The notes under the pieces were generated by a model. It made no database searches, was not told where the DNA came from, and worked only from the letters and a program-made list of their open reading frames with translations. Shown piece after piece: positions 27,596-36,265 of a stretch of 64,000 bases of DNA. Made by a program: the position numbers and the translations under genes. Each line of letters starts with the position of its first letter. Position 1 is the first letter of the stretch. Source of the stretch: Streptomyces sp. YS415 (lineage in GTDB: Bacteria > Actinomycetota > Actinomycetes > Streptomycetales > Streptomycetaceae); the NCBI RefSeq assembly GCF_023544665.1, contig NZ_JAMJFL010000034.1, positions 1-64,000 on the forward strand, given 5' to 3'.

Positions 27596-29311
27596 GTGGA
27601 CGCGCAAGGCCGTGGGCGGGCGGAGAACATCGATCCCGCCGACCAGTGGGTGCTCAATCCGAACACCGGCGAATACGAATTGCGACTGCGCCCATCCGCA
27701 GCGCAGTCGGCCGTCGCCTCTCCCCGCAGATCCGCCGGACGGACCGCGACGCCCGTGCGCGCTCCGCGTCCCGGACGTGCGGTCCCGCCGCCCCGGCGCC
27801 GGCGCGGGGTGCCCGAGGAGCCCCTGCCCGGCCGGCGCGGACGGCGCCCCGCGCAGAAGCCGTCCAGGGCGAAGAAGTTCCTGCTGTGGACCGGCGGCAG
27901 CATGGCGTTCCTGCTGATCGCCTCCGCCGGGGCCGGGTACCTCTACCTGGATCACCTCAACGACAACATCGACTCCGTCTCCGACGACGGCGCCGGCACC
28001 GGTGGCTTCAAGAAGGACGAGGCCATCAACATCCTGCTGATCGGCACCGACAAGCGCACCGGTGCGGGCAACGAGGGCTACGGCGACAAGGGCAGCACCG
28101 GCCACGCCGACACCACGATCCTGCTGCACGTCTCCAAGGACCGGTCGAACGCCACCGCGCTCAGCATTCCCCGGGATCTGGTCGTCGACATCCCGGACTG
28201 CCCGACCACGCAGGAGGACGGGACCACGAAGGTCATCGCCGGGTCGAGCGGCGTGCGCTTCAACACCAGCCTCGGGCAGGGCGGCCGTACGCCCAGCTGC
28301 ACCATGCGGACCGTCACCGAGCTGACCGGGATCACCCCGGACAACTTCATGGTGGCCGACTTCAACGCGGTCAAGACGCTCACCAGCGCGGTCGGTGGCG
28401 TCGAGGTGTGCCTGGCCAAGGACATCGACGACCCGGACTCGCATCTGAAGCTGTCCAAGGGCACCCACACCATCGAGGGCGAGCAGGCGCTGGCCTTCGT
28501 GCGCACCCGGCACTCCGTGGGCTTCGGCGGCGACCTGAGCCGGATCGGGCTGCAGCAGCAGTTCCTGAGCTCGCTGATGCGCAAGCTGAAGTCCAACGAC
28601 ACGCTCACCAGCCCGACGAAGATGGTGAAGCTGGCGGAGGCGGGCACCGAGGCGCTCACGGTCGACTCCCAGCTGGACAGCATCGGCAAGCTGAAGGACC
28701 TGGGCCTGGAGCTGGGCAAGCTCAACACCAAGAACCTGACGTTCACCACGGTCCCGGTGGTCGACAACCCGAACGAGACGGTGAAGTCGACCGTCGTCGT
28801 CAACGAGGAGACGGCGCCCGAGGTCTTCGACATGATCAAGAACGATGTGTCGTTCACCGACGTCAAGGCGGAGAAGAAGAAGGAGAAGGCCGCCGTCGCC
28901 GCCCGCCTGAAGGGCACCAAGGCGGACCCCTCCGAGGTGCGCGTGCGGGTCTTCAACGGCGGCGCGGAGACCGGCAGCGCCCAGGAGGTGCTGACCTGGC
29001 TGCAGACCGAGGAGGGCGTCACCAGGTCCGAGAACGCGGGCAACGCCGAAGCCGTACAGGCGCGGACGACGCTGGAGTACGCGCCCGAACAGGCGGACCA
29101 GGCGCGGCGGTTGGCGGACCTGATGGGTCTCGCCGGCTCCGCGATGAAGCCCGGCGAGAGCGTCAGCAACGCCCAGGGGCTGCCCACGATGACGCTGACC
29201 CTGGGCAAGGACTTCAAGGGTGCCGGCGTCCCGATCACCGGATCGTCGCCGGGGAAGGCCCCCGCGGGCGTGGACAAGTCCACCGCGGATCAGGTCGAGT
29301 GCGCCAAGTGA
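27596..29311 (+). CDS. LCP family protein 2, with LytR_C domain
   Basis: A 571-residue protein. The N-terminus contains NIDPADQWVLNPNTGEYELR, then a basic proline-rich cytoplasmic stretch, a membrane segment (about 95-117), an LCP domain (about 135-300; NILLIGTDKRTGAGNEGYGD, DTTILLH, SIPRDLVVDIPDCP, FVRTRHSVGFGGDLSRIGLQ) and a C-terminal LytR_C domain (about 440-540; VRVRVFNGGAETGSAQEVL). The end has a cysteine (QVECAK) shared with its neighbour. GTG 27596 is supported by the duplicated copy, whose coding similarity begins at the same point; the frame is open to 27422. It is a close paralogue of LCP 3. Confidence 0.92.
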   Translation: MDAQGRGRAENIDPADQWVLNPNTGEYELRLRPSAAQSAVASPRRSAGRTATPVRAPRPGRAVPPPRRRRGVPEEPLPGRRGRRPAQKPSRAKKFLLWTGGSMAFLLIASAGAGYLYLDHLNDNIDSVSDDGAGTGGFKKDEAINILLIGTDKRTGAGNEGYGDKGSTGHADTTILLHVSKDRSNATALSIPRDLVVDIPDCPTTQEDGTTKVIAGSSGVRFNTSLGQGGRTPSCTMRTVTELTGITPDNFMVADFNAVKTLTSAVGGVEVCLAKDIDDPDSHLKLSKGTHTIEGEQALAFVRTRHSVGFGGDLSRIGLQQQFLSSLMRKLKSNDTLTSPTKMVKLAEAGTEALTVDSQLDSIGKLKDLGLELGKLNTKNLTFTTVPVVDNPNETVKSTVVVNEETAPEVFDMIKNDVSFTDVKAEKKKEKAAVAARLKGTKADPSEVRVRVFNGGAETGSAQEVLTWLQTEEGVTRSENAGNAEAVQARTTLEYAPEQADQARRLADLMGLAGSAMKPGESVSNAQGLPTMTLTLGKDFKGAGVPITGSSPGKAPAGVDKSTADQVECAK

Positions 29312-29347
29312 CCCCTCCTGAGCGGTCAGTTCGTGGAATTGGAACGA

Positions 29348-29451
29348 ATTGACCGCTTGTAGGGACACCCCATTCGGTTGTACGCACGTGGAATTTCTCA
29401 CCGACGTCGCTCGGCGCCGAAGTGTGCGGATAGTGTGAGCGATCCGGTGCA
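29348..29451 (+). promoter_or_regulatory. Upstream control region of LCP 3 (copy 2 of a duplicated promoter)
   Basis: ATTGACCGCTTGTAGGG (29348-29364) and the 26-bp block at 29426-29451 match the region before LCP 2. The GTCGCT-19-TAGTGT arrangement (29406-29436) is kept. A further shared block at 29488-29516 spans the ribosome-binding site and the GTG start. Confidence 0.5.
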
Positions 29452-29508
29452 TCGGGCCCCGCGGCGACGTTCCGCGCGGCGCCTTCCCGACGGAGGATTC
29501 GGACAACC

Positions 29509-31224
29509 GTGGACGCAGGCCGTGGGCGGTCGGAGAACATCGACCCCGCAGACCAATGGGTGCTCAATCCGAACACCGGCGAATACGAACTGCGACTGAG
29601 CACTTCCGCACCGCAGTCGCCGCGCTCCCCTGTCCCCGGTCCGCGCGGACGCTCCGCGCCCCGGCCGGACGGCACCACCGTGCGGCCGACGCGGGCGCCG
29701 GGCCGCGGGGTGCCGCCGCCGCGCAGGCGGGGGACCGAGCCCGAGGAGCCGCCGGGGCGGCGCGGGCGCAGGCCCGGCGGGTCGAAGGCGAAGAGGGCGC
29801 TGCTGTGGACCGGCGGCTCGATGGCGTTCGTGCTGGTGGCGGCCGCCACCGGCGGCTACCTCTACCTCAAGCACCTCGAGGGCAACGTCGACACCATCGA
29901 CGTCGGTGACGCGGGCGCGAGCAGCTTCCGCAAGGACGAGGCCTTCAACATCCTGATCATCGGTACGGACAAGCGCACCGGTGAGGGCAACGAAGGGTAC
30001 GGCGACAAGAACAGCGTCGGGCACGCGGACACCACGATCCTGCTGCACGTGGCCAAGGACCGGTCGAACGCCACCGCGATGAGCATCCCCCGGGACCTGG
30101 TCATCGACATCCCGGAGTGCCGGACGAAGCTGGAGGACGGCACCGAGAAGGTCATCCCCGGCCTGCAGGACGTGCGCTTCAACCGCAGCCTCGGGGAGAG
30201 CGAGCGCGATCCCGGCTGCGTCATGGACACCGTCAAGGAGTTCAGCGGCATCGCGCCCGACCACTTCATGATGGTCGACTTCAACGCCGTGAAGACCCTG
30301 AGCACCGCCGTGGGCGGGGTCACCGTGTGCCTCAACCGTCCCATCAAGGACGACAAGTCCAAACTCGACCTGCCCGAGGGTGAGTCGACGCTGGAGGGCG
30401 AGCAGGCGCTCGCCTTCGTCCGCACCCGCAAGGCGTACAGCAACAGCAGCGACCTGGACCGGATCAAGGTGCAGCAGCAGTTCCTGGGCTCCCTGATGCG
30501 GAAGATGTCCTCCAGCGACACGCTGACCAATCCCGGGAAGCTGCTGAAGCTGGCCGAGGCCGCCACCGACGCGTTGACGGTGGACAAGGCCATAGGCGGT
30601 GTGAACACGCTCAAGGACATCGCCCTGGAGCTGAAGAAGGTGCCGACGAAGAACATCACCTTCACCACCGTCCCGGTCAAGGACAACCCGGCCGAGGTGG
30701 TGAAGGCGACGGTCGTCGTCAACGAGGCGACGGCGCCACAGGTCTTCGACATGATCCGGAACGACGTGTCGTTCACCGAGGTCAAGGCGCAGAAGAAGAA
30801 GGAAGCCGCCGCCGTGGCCGCCCGCCTGAAGGGCCCCAGGGCCGACGCCTCCGAGGTGCGGGTGCGCATCCTCAACGGCGGCGCGGCCTCCGGCAGCGCG
30901 GGGTTCCAGCTCACCTGGCTGCAGAACGAGGCGGGTGTCACCAAGTCCGAGAACGCGGGCAACGCGGACGCCGAACAGGCGAAGACGACTCTCGAGTACG
31001 CTCCCGACCAGGCAGATCAGGCTCGCAGGCTGGCGGACATCATGGGTCTGTCCGGTTCCGCGCTGAAGCCGGGCGAGAGCGAGCTCAACGCCCAGGGTCT
31101 GCCGACGATGACCTTGATCCTGGGCAAGGACTTCAAGGGAGCGGGCGTGCCGCTCGACTCCTCCTCGGCGAAGACGCCGGACGTGGAGAAGTCGACGGCC
31201 GACAAGGTCCAGTGCTCCGGTTGA
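29509..31224 (+). CDS. LCP family protein 3, with LytR_C domain
   Basis: A 571-residue protein, the tandem duplicate of LCP 2 and the same length. It has NIDPADQWVLNPNTGEYELR, a basic Pro-rich region, one membrane segment (about 100-122), the LCP domain (NILIIGTDKRTGEGNEGYGD, DTTILLH, SIPRDLVIDIPEC, FVRTRKAYSNSSDLDRIKVQ) and LytR_C (VRVRILNGGAASGSAGFQL). The end QCSG keeps the cysteine. GTG 29509 is at the same point as in LCP 2. Differences are concentrated in the basic region and the substrate-side loops, so the pair may have diverged in partner or timing. It is probably an envelope glycopolymer transferase. Confidence 0.92.
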   Translation: MDAGRGRSENIDPADQWVLNPNTGEYELRLSTSAPQSPRSPVPGPRGRSAPRPDGTTVRPTRAPGRGVPPPRRRGTEPEEPPGRRGRRPGGSKAKRALLWTGGSMAFVLVAAATGGYLYLKHLEGNVDTIDVGDAGASSFRKDEAFNILIIGTDKRTGEGNEGYGDKNSVGHADTTILLHVAKDRSNATAMSIPRDLVIDIPECRTKLEDGTEKVIPGLQDVRFNRSLGESERDPGCVMDTVKEFSGIAPDHFMMVDFNAVKTLSTAVGGVTVCLNRPIKDDKSKLDLPEGESTLEGEQALAFVRTRKAYSNSSDLDRIKVQQQFLGSLMRKMSSSDTLTNPGKLLKLAEAATDALTVDKAIGGVNTLKDIALELKKVPTKNITFTTVPVKDNPAEVVKATVVVNEATAPQVFDMIRNDVSFTEVKAQKKKEAAAVAARLKGPRADASEVRVRILNGGAASGSAGFQLTWLQNEAGVTKSENAGNADAEQAKTTLEYAPDQADQARRLADIMGLSGSALKPGESELNAQGLPTMTLILGKDFKGAGVPLDSSSAKTPDVEKSTADKVQCSG

Positions 31225-31336
31225 GCCACTGAGGCGACCTGACGGGCCTGCCGAGCGTCTGACAGGACGTACGGCGGGCCCGTTCCATGGCGCAGGGGTG
31301 GGGCGGTTCGATGGGTATGGGTGGGAGGACGGGGAA

Positions 31337-32917
31337 GTGACGCAGAGCAGTGTGCGCGAGGCCGCTCCGGGTGCCGCGGGGGGCGGCGCCCAGGTGGCCG
31401 ACGGCGGGGAGGGCCGGGGCGGCCGCCGAAGAGCGCGTCAGGCGCGGGGGCGGCGGGCGATGAAGTGGTCCGCGACCGTGCTGGCGGCGGTCATCGTCGG
31501 TACGGCCGGGGCCGGGTACCTGTACTACCGGCACCTGAACGGCAACATCAGGCACGACGACCTGAACCTCGGGGACAACAAGGTCGCCAAGCCGACGCCG
31601 AACGCCGCCGGGCAGACCCCGCTGAACATCCTGCTCATCGGCTCGGACGCGCGCGACAGCAAGGAGAACCAGAAGCTCGGCGGCGCGCGGGAGACCTTCG
31701 GCACGCCGGCCCGCGCGGACGTGCAGATGCTGCTGCACCTGTCGGCCGACCGCACCAACATGTCGGTCATCAGCATGCCGCGCGACACCCTCGTGCAGAT
31801 ACCCAAGTGCACCGACCCGGACGACGACGAGGAGTACCCGGCGAGCAACGGCCGGGTGACGACGAACCTGAGCCTGCGCAACGGCGGCCCGGGCTGCACG
31901 GTGGCCACCTGGCAGGAGCTCACCGGCATCCACATCGACCACTTCATCATGGTCGACTTCGCGGGCGTGGTGTCGATGGCGGACGCCATCGGCGGCGTCC
32001 CGGTGTGCGTGGACGCCAACATCCACTCGCGGGACAGCGAGGGCCACGGTTCCGGTCTGAAGCTGGCGGAGGGCACCCACCCGGTCAAGGGCGAGCAGGC
32101 CCTGCAGTGGCTGCGCACCCGGTACGGGTTCGAGGACGGCAGCGACCTCGCCCGGGCCAAGGCCCAGCACATGTACATGAGCTCGATGGTCCGGCAGCTG
32201 CGCGAGAACGCCACCCTCAGCAGCCCGCTGAAGCTGCGCAGGCTGGCCGAGGAGGCCACCGACGCCCTCACCGTCGACCCCGGCCTCGACGACGTGAAGA
32301 AGCTCTTCGACCTCAGCAACGAGCTGCGGAAGGTGGACCCGAAGCGCATCACCATGACCACCATGCCGAACCGGTACGTGGGCGTGCACGTGGAGCCCAC
32401 CGAGGACGCCGAGCAGTTGTTCCGGCTGGTGCGCGAGGACATCTCCCTGGACGGCAAGGGCAGGAAGAAGGCGGCCGAGGAGAAGCTCTCGGACGACCCG
32501 GCGGCGCCCGACGGCGAGATCTCCGTGCAGGTCCAGAACGGCACCAGCACCGACGCGCTGGGCGCCGCCCAGGGGCGCGCGAGCACGGTGACCGGGCTGC
32601 TCCAGGAGGAGGGCTTCACGCAGGCGGTCGCCGACCGCTCGACGATCCTCGGCGAGGACCGGACGATCGTCCGCTACCCGAGCGCCGAGCTGGAGGGCGA
32701 CGCCCAGCGGGTCGCCAAGTCCCTGGGCATCCCGCTGAGCGCGGTGAAGCGGTCCACGGCGGTCACCGGGGTGACGCTCGTCGTCGGCGCGGACTGGCGC
32801 GAGGGCACGGCGTACAAGGCGCCGAAGAAGGACGACCGGATGCCCGATGCCGACAAGGCCCTCAACGCCGCCGACGAAGGGGCCTGCATGCACGTGAACC
32901 CGGCCTTCTCGTTCTAG
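31337..32917 (+). CDS. LCP family protein 4, with LytR_C domain
   Basis: A 526-residue protein. A short basic cytoplasmic part with RRRARQARGRRAMKW is followed by a membrane segment (about 40-60), an LCP domain (NILLIGSDARDSKENQKLGG, DVQMLLHLSADRTNMSVISM, PRDTLVQIPKCTDPDDD, WLRTRYGFEDGSDLARAKAQ) and LytR_C (ISVQVQNGTSTDALG). The C-terminus has a cysteine (EGACMHVN). GTG 31337 has GGGAGGACGGGGAA upstream; an in-frame start at 31298 is possible. It is more distant from LCP 2 and 3 than they are from each other. The stop codon lies inside a hairpin. Confidence 0.9.
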   Translation: MTQSSVREAAPGAAGGGAQVADGGEGRGGRRRARQARGRRAMKWSATVLAAVIVGTAGAGYLYYRHLNGNIRHDDLNLGDNKVAKPTPNAAGQTPLNILLIGSDARDSKENQKLGGARETFGTPARADVQMLLHLSADRTNMSVISMPRDTLVQIPKCTDPDDDEEYPASNGRVTTNLSLRNGGPGCTVATWQELTGIHIDHFIMVDFAGVVSMADAIGGVPVCVDANIHSRDSEGHGSGLKLAEGTHPVKGEQALQWLRTRYGFEDGSDLARAKAQHMYMSSMVRQLRENATLSSPLKLRRLAEEATDALTVDPGLDDVKKLFDLSNELRKVDPKRITMTTMPNRYVGVHVEPTEDAEQLFRLVREDISLDGKGRKKAAEEKLSDDPAAPDGEISVQVQNGTSTDALGAAQGRASTVTGLLQEEGFTQAVADRSTILGEDRTIVRYPSAELEGDAQRVAKSLGIPLSAVKRSTAVTGVTLVVGADWREGTAYKAPKKDDRMPDADKALNAADEGACMHVNPAFSF

Positions 32918-32925
32918 GCCGGGTT
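32897..32925. terminator. Hairpin overlapping the LCP 4 stop codon
   Basis: A perfect 9-bp stem (AACCCGGCC 32897-32905 with GGCCGGGTT 32917-32925) has an 11-nt loop containing the last codon and the stop. It separates convergent LCP 4 and the GT2 gene. Confidence 0.6.
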
Positions 32926-32941
32926 CAGGTGACTGCCGTGG

Positions 32942-33973
32942 TCAGCCGGTGGGGCTGAGCACGGCGGGGCGCCGGGAGGCGATGACCTTGCGGGCCAGGG
33001 AGCGCGGGCTGGTGAGGAAGCCCCAGCCCCAGGACATGTGCATGGTGGCGAGGGCCACCGGGATCTGCAGCCGCGCCTTCAGCGGCAGCCCCTTGCCCGC
33101 CGGGATCGACCCCAGGACGATCGCCGCGAGATAGCCGCCGGGGATCACGAACCCGAGCGGGTGCAGCGCGGCGCCCACCACCAGCCCGGCCACGATGGCG
33201 CACACCGCGGCCGGCGGGGCGAGGTAGCGCAGGTTGATGGAGCCCTCGTGGTAGCGGGCGACGACGTGCCGCCAGCGGCCGTAGTCCTTGTACTGCTTGG
33301 CGAGCGCCTTCACGCTCGGCCGCGGGCGGTAGGAGACCTTCAGCTCGGGCGAGAACCAGATCAGCCCGCCGGCCTCGCGGATGCGGAAGTTCAGCTCCCA
33401 GTCCTGGGCGCGGATGAACTCCTCGTTGTAGCCGCCCTGCTGCTCCAGGGCCTCGCGGCGGAAGACGCCGAGGTAGACGGTCTCGGCCTCGCCGGCCTGG
33501 CCGCCCGTGTGGAAGACCGCGTTGCCGACCCCTATCTTCGAGGTCATCGCGGCGGCGACGGCGTGCTCCCAGTCGTTCTCGCCCTCGGCGTGCATGATGC
33601 CGCCGACGTTCTGCGCGCCGGTCTCCGCCAGGAGCCGCACGGCGGTCTCGATGTAGCCCGGCGAGAGCATGCCGTGGCCGTCGACGCGGACGACGATCGG
33701 GTGGCGGGAGGCCTTGATCGCGGCGTTGAGGGCGGCGGGCGTGCGGCCGGTCGGGTTCGGGACGGTGTGGACGCGGGGGTCCTCCCGGACGAGCTGGGCG
33801 GCGATCTCGTCCGTGCGGTCCGTGGACGGACCGAGGGCGATCACGACCTCCATCTCGCCGGCGTACTCCTGGGCGAGGATCGCTTGGACGGCTCCGCGCA
33901 GATGCCGCTCCTCGTTGAGGACGGGCATGATGACGGACACGGCGGGGAGCTGCACGTCGGGAATGGCGTTCAT
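32942..33973 (-). CDS. Glycosyltransferase family 2 protein
   Basis: A 343-residue enzyme. The GT-A domain (10-235) has VSVIMPVLNEERHLRGAVQA, the metal motif VRVDGHG (DxD-like), and the acceptor-side motif RAQDWELNFRIREAGG (ED-W). Two or three membrane segments near 250-300 anchor it. It resembles ExoA-type enzymes that extend lipid-linked surface sugars. It lies among LCP genes at the place where mycobacteria carry the rhamnosyltransferase wbbL, but it does not obviously resemble WbbL, and its sugar is unknown. It is divergent from LCP 5. Confidence 0.9.
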   Translation of the reverse strand: MNAIPDVQLPAVSVIMPVLNEERHLRGAVQAILAQEYAGEMEVVIALGPSTDRTDEIAAQLVREDPRVHTVPNPTGRTPAALNAAIKASRHPIVVRVDGHGMLSPGYIETAVRLLAETGAQNVGGIMHAEGENDWEHAVAAAMTSKIGVGNAVFHTGGQAGEAETVYLGVFRREALEQQGGYNEEFIRAQDWELNFRIREAGGLIWFSPELKVSYRPRPSVKALAKQYKDYGRWRHVVARYHEGSINLRYLAPPAAVCAIVAGLVVGAALHPLGFVIPGGYLAAIVLGSIPAGKGLPLKARLQIPVALATMHMSWGWGFLTSPRSLARKVIASRRPAVLSPTG

Positions 33974-34109
33974 AGGGGCCTCACGTTACCGCGAACGGGG
34001 GACACCGGTGCGCCCCGCCCGGGGCGGTGCACCGGGCCACAGATCGTATGGGCCTACGGTGCTCACGGATCCCACGTCCCCTCAGTACGGCCTTCGCGGA
34101 GGTGTCGCC

Positions 34110-35561
34110 GTGCCCGCATCCCCCGCATCCCGATCTCCCCGTCCTCCCCGGCGCCGCCCGTCGCGGCCGTCCGCCCCGCGCGGGAAGCCGCGCTGGGCCA
34201 TGCGGGCGGTGACCACGCTGTCCGTGGTGGTACTGGCGTCCGCCGGGATCGGGCACGCGGTGCTGACCGGCCTGGACGCGGACATCGCGCGGGTGGACGC
34301 CTTCAAGGACATGAAGAACCGGCCGCGGGCCGGGCACGGGATGAACGTGCTGCTGGTCGGCACGGACGGGCGGGACCGGATCTCGGCGGCGGAGCGGCGC
34401 GAGTTCCGGCTCGGCGGGGCGCCCTGCCACTGCACCGACACGATCATGATCGTGCACATCTCGGCGGACCGGGAGCGGGCGAGTGTGGTGAGCCTGCCGC
34501 GGGATTCGTACGCGATGACGCCGGCGCATGTCGACGGGACGACCGGGGAGCGGCACCGCGGGCATCCGATGAAGCTGAACGCCGCGTACGCGGAGGGCGG
34601 GCCGCAGCTGACCGTCCGGACGGTCGAGGCGATGACCCGGGTGAAGATCGACCACTACCTGGAGGTCGACTTCACCAGCTTCATGAAGACGGTGGACGTG
34701 CTCGGCGGGGTGAAGGTGTGCACGGCCGAACCGCTGAAGGACTCCTACACCGGGCTGGACCTGCCGGCCGGCACCCACGCGCTCAACGGCGGGGAAGCGC
34801 TGCAGTACGTCCGCGCCCGCCATGTCGACGGGGCGTCGGACCTCGGGCGGATGCAGCGGCAGCAGCGGTTCCTGGCGGCGCTGGTGGAGCGGGCGACGTC
34901 GTCGGGGCTTCTGCTGAACCCGATCAAGTTCCGGGACGTGACCCGGGCCGTGCTCGGGTCGGTGCGCGCCGACAAGGGCTTCGGGACCGATGAGCTGCTG
35001 GCGCTCGGCCGGGCGATGCGGAACTTCTCGCCCTCGTCGTCGGAGTTCACCACCGTGCCGATCGGGCAGATGGGACACGTCGTGGAAGGCGTCGGATCGA
35101 CGCTGAAGTGGGACCCCGCGAAGTCGTCCCGGCTGTTCGCGGCCCTGCGCGAGGACAAGCCGCTCACCGTGCACCGGCACCGGAACGAGGCGGTGACGGT
35201 GGATGTGGCGCCGCAGCAGATCCGGGTGCAGGTGGAGAACGGGACGGCGACGGAGGGGCTGGGCAAGCGGGTGGACGCGGCGCTGGCGGCGACGGGGTTC
35301 CGGACCAGCCGGGCGCCGCTGAACGCGGCGCAGCGGACGGTGAAGCGGACGGTGGTGGCCTACGACCCCGGCTGGGACCGCTCGGCGAAGTCGCTGGCGG
35401 CGGCCCTGCCCGGGAGCCGGCTGCGGGCGGTGAAGGGGCTCGGACCGACGCTGAAGGTGATCGCCGGGACGGACTTCGAGCGGGTGCGCAAGGTGCGCGC
35501 GGTGAACCCGGCGCAGGGCGAGTCCGGGGTGGTCCGCGGCGACGAGGTGGTCTGCAAGTGA
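34110..35561 (+). CDS. LCP family protein 5, with LytR_C domain
   Basis: A 483-residue protein with a basic Pro/Arg/Ser N-terminus, a membrane segment (about 33-53), an LCP domain (NVLLVGTDGRDRISAAERRE, CHCTDTIMIVHISADRE, SLPRDSYAM, YVRARHVDGASDLGRMQRQQ) and LytR_C (IRVQVENGTATEGLGKRV). It belongs to a different subgroup from LCP 2-4, with KLNAAYAEGGPQLTVRTVE like LCP 6. The CxC before the metal-binding part is unusual. GTG 34110 has GGAGGTG at 6-7 bp; the long open frame upstream crosses the divergent GT2 gene and is not coding. Confidence 0.9.
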   Translation: MPASPASRSPRPPRRRPSRPSAPRGKPRWAMRAVTTLSVVVLASAGIGHAVLTGLDADIARVDAFKDMKNRPRAGHGMNVLLVGTDGRDRISAAERREFRLGGAPCHCTDTIMIVHISADRERASVVSLPRDSYAMTPAHVDGTTGERHRGHPMKLNAAYAEGGPQLTVRTVEAMTRVKIDHYLEVDFTSFMKTVDVLGGVKVCTAEPLKDSYTGLDLPAGTHALNGGEALQYVRARHVDGASDLGRMQRQQRFLAALVERATSSGLLLNPIKFRDVTRAVLGSVRADKGFGTDELLALGRAMRNFSPSSSEFTTVPIGQMGHVVEGVGSTLKWDPAKSSRLFAALREDKPLTVHRHRNEAVTVDVAPQQIRVQVENGTATEGLGKRVDAALAATGFRTSRAPLNAAQRTVKRTVVAYDPGWDRSAKSLAAALPGSRLRAVKGLGPTLKVIAGTDFERVRKVRAVNPAQGESGVVRGDEVVCK

Positions 35562-35567
35562 CCTTCC

Positions 35568-35585
35568 CGCCGCCGCGGGGCGGCG
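35568..35585. terminator. Short GC hairpin between LCP 5 and the thioesterase gene
   Basis: A 7-bp stem (CGCCGCC with GGCGGCG) and 4-nt loop fill most of the 27-bp gap between two convergent stop codons. Confidence 0.5.
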
Positions 35586-35588
35586 ACG

Positions 35589-36146
35589 TCAGTCCTCGAT
35601 GCCCTCGGCCGCGCGCTTCTCGCGGAGGTCCATGATCGCCCGGCGGCGGGCCAGGCGGTGGGTCCGGCGGATCTGGGCCTCCTGGTAGCGGCGCTTGTCC
35701 CGCTCCGACTCCGGGAGCACCGGGGGAACCCGGCGCGGCTTGCCGTCGGCGTCCACCGCCGCGAAGACCAGGTACGCCGAGCCGACCTGGGTGGCCGGGG
35801 CCGATTCGTTCCAGCGTTCCGCCAGGACCCGTACGCCCACTTCCATGGACGTCTTGCCCGTCCAGTTGACCTGGGCCTTCACATGCACCAGGTCGCCCAC
35901 CCGGACCGGCTCCAGGAAAGCCATCTCGTCCATGGACGCCGTGACCGCGGGCCCCCCGCTGTGCCGGCCGGCCACGGCGCCCGCGGCGTCGTCGACCAGC
36001 TTCATGATCACCCCGCCGTGCACGGTGCCGAGCAGGTTGGTGTCGCTGTGGGTCATGATGTGGCTGAGCGTGGTGCGCGACGCGGACGTCGGCTTGCCCG
36101 GGATATCCGGAGTGTCCGATTCCGCGGTGGAGACCTGGTCTGTCAT
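35589..36146 (-). CDS. Acyl-CoA thioesterase, hotdog fold
   Basis: A 185-residue protein of the BFIT/YciA-type acyl-CoA hydrolases. The core LSHIMTHSDTNLLGTVHGGVIMKLVDDAAGAVAGRH has the hotdog helix with catalytic Asn/Asp and HGG. DLVHVKAQVNWTGKTSMEVGVRVLAE is the following strand pair. The C-terminal 45 residues are charged and helical (RRYQEAQIRRTHRLARRRAI). The ATG at 36146 gives the usual length. It hydrolyses fatty acyl-CoA; chain length is unknown. It is divergent from LCP 6. Confidence 0.9.
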   Translation of the reverse strand: MTDQVSTAESDTPDIPGKPTSASRTTLSHIMTHSDTNLLGTVHGGVIMKLVDDAAGAVAGRHSGGPAVTASMDEMAFLEPVRVGDLVHVKAQVNWTGKTSMEVGVRVLAERWNESAPATQVGSAYLVFAAVDADGKPRRVPPVLPESERDKRRYQEAQIRRTHRLARRRAIMDLREKRAAEGIED

Positions 36147-36265
36147 GGCCTCCACCCTATGCCGAGCGGCAGAACGCGGACTTTGTGTTGGGTTCGCAAC
36201 AGCCAGGCCCCTATTTTCCACCGACCCTTGTAAGACACACAGCCGTTCCCTGCACACTGGGGCGC

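Noticed and set aside
30000..32900. LCP genes as a mobile or horizontally acquired block
   Set aside because: GC content and codon use match the neighbours, there are no integrase or transposase genes, and LCP genes occur at this place in mycobacteria too. Local duplication explains the number.
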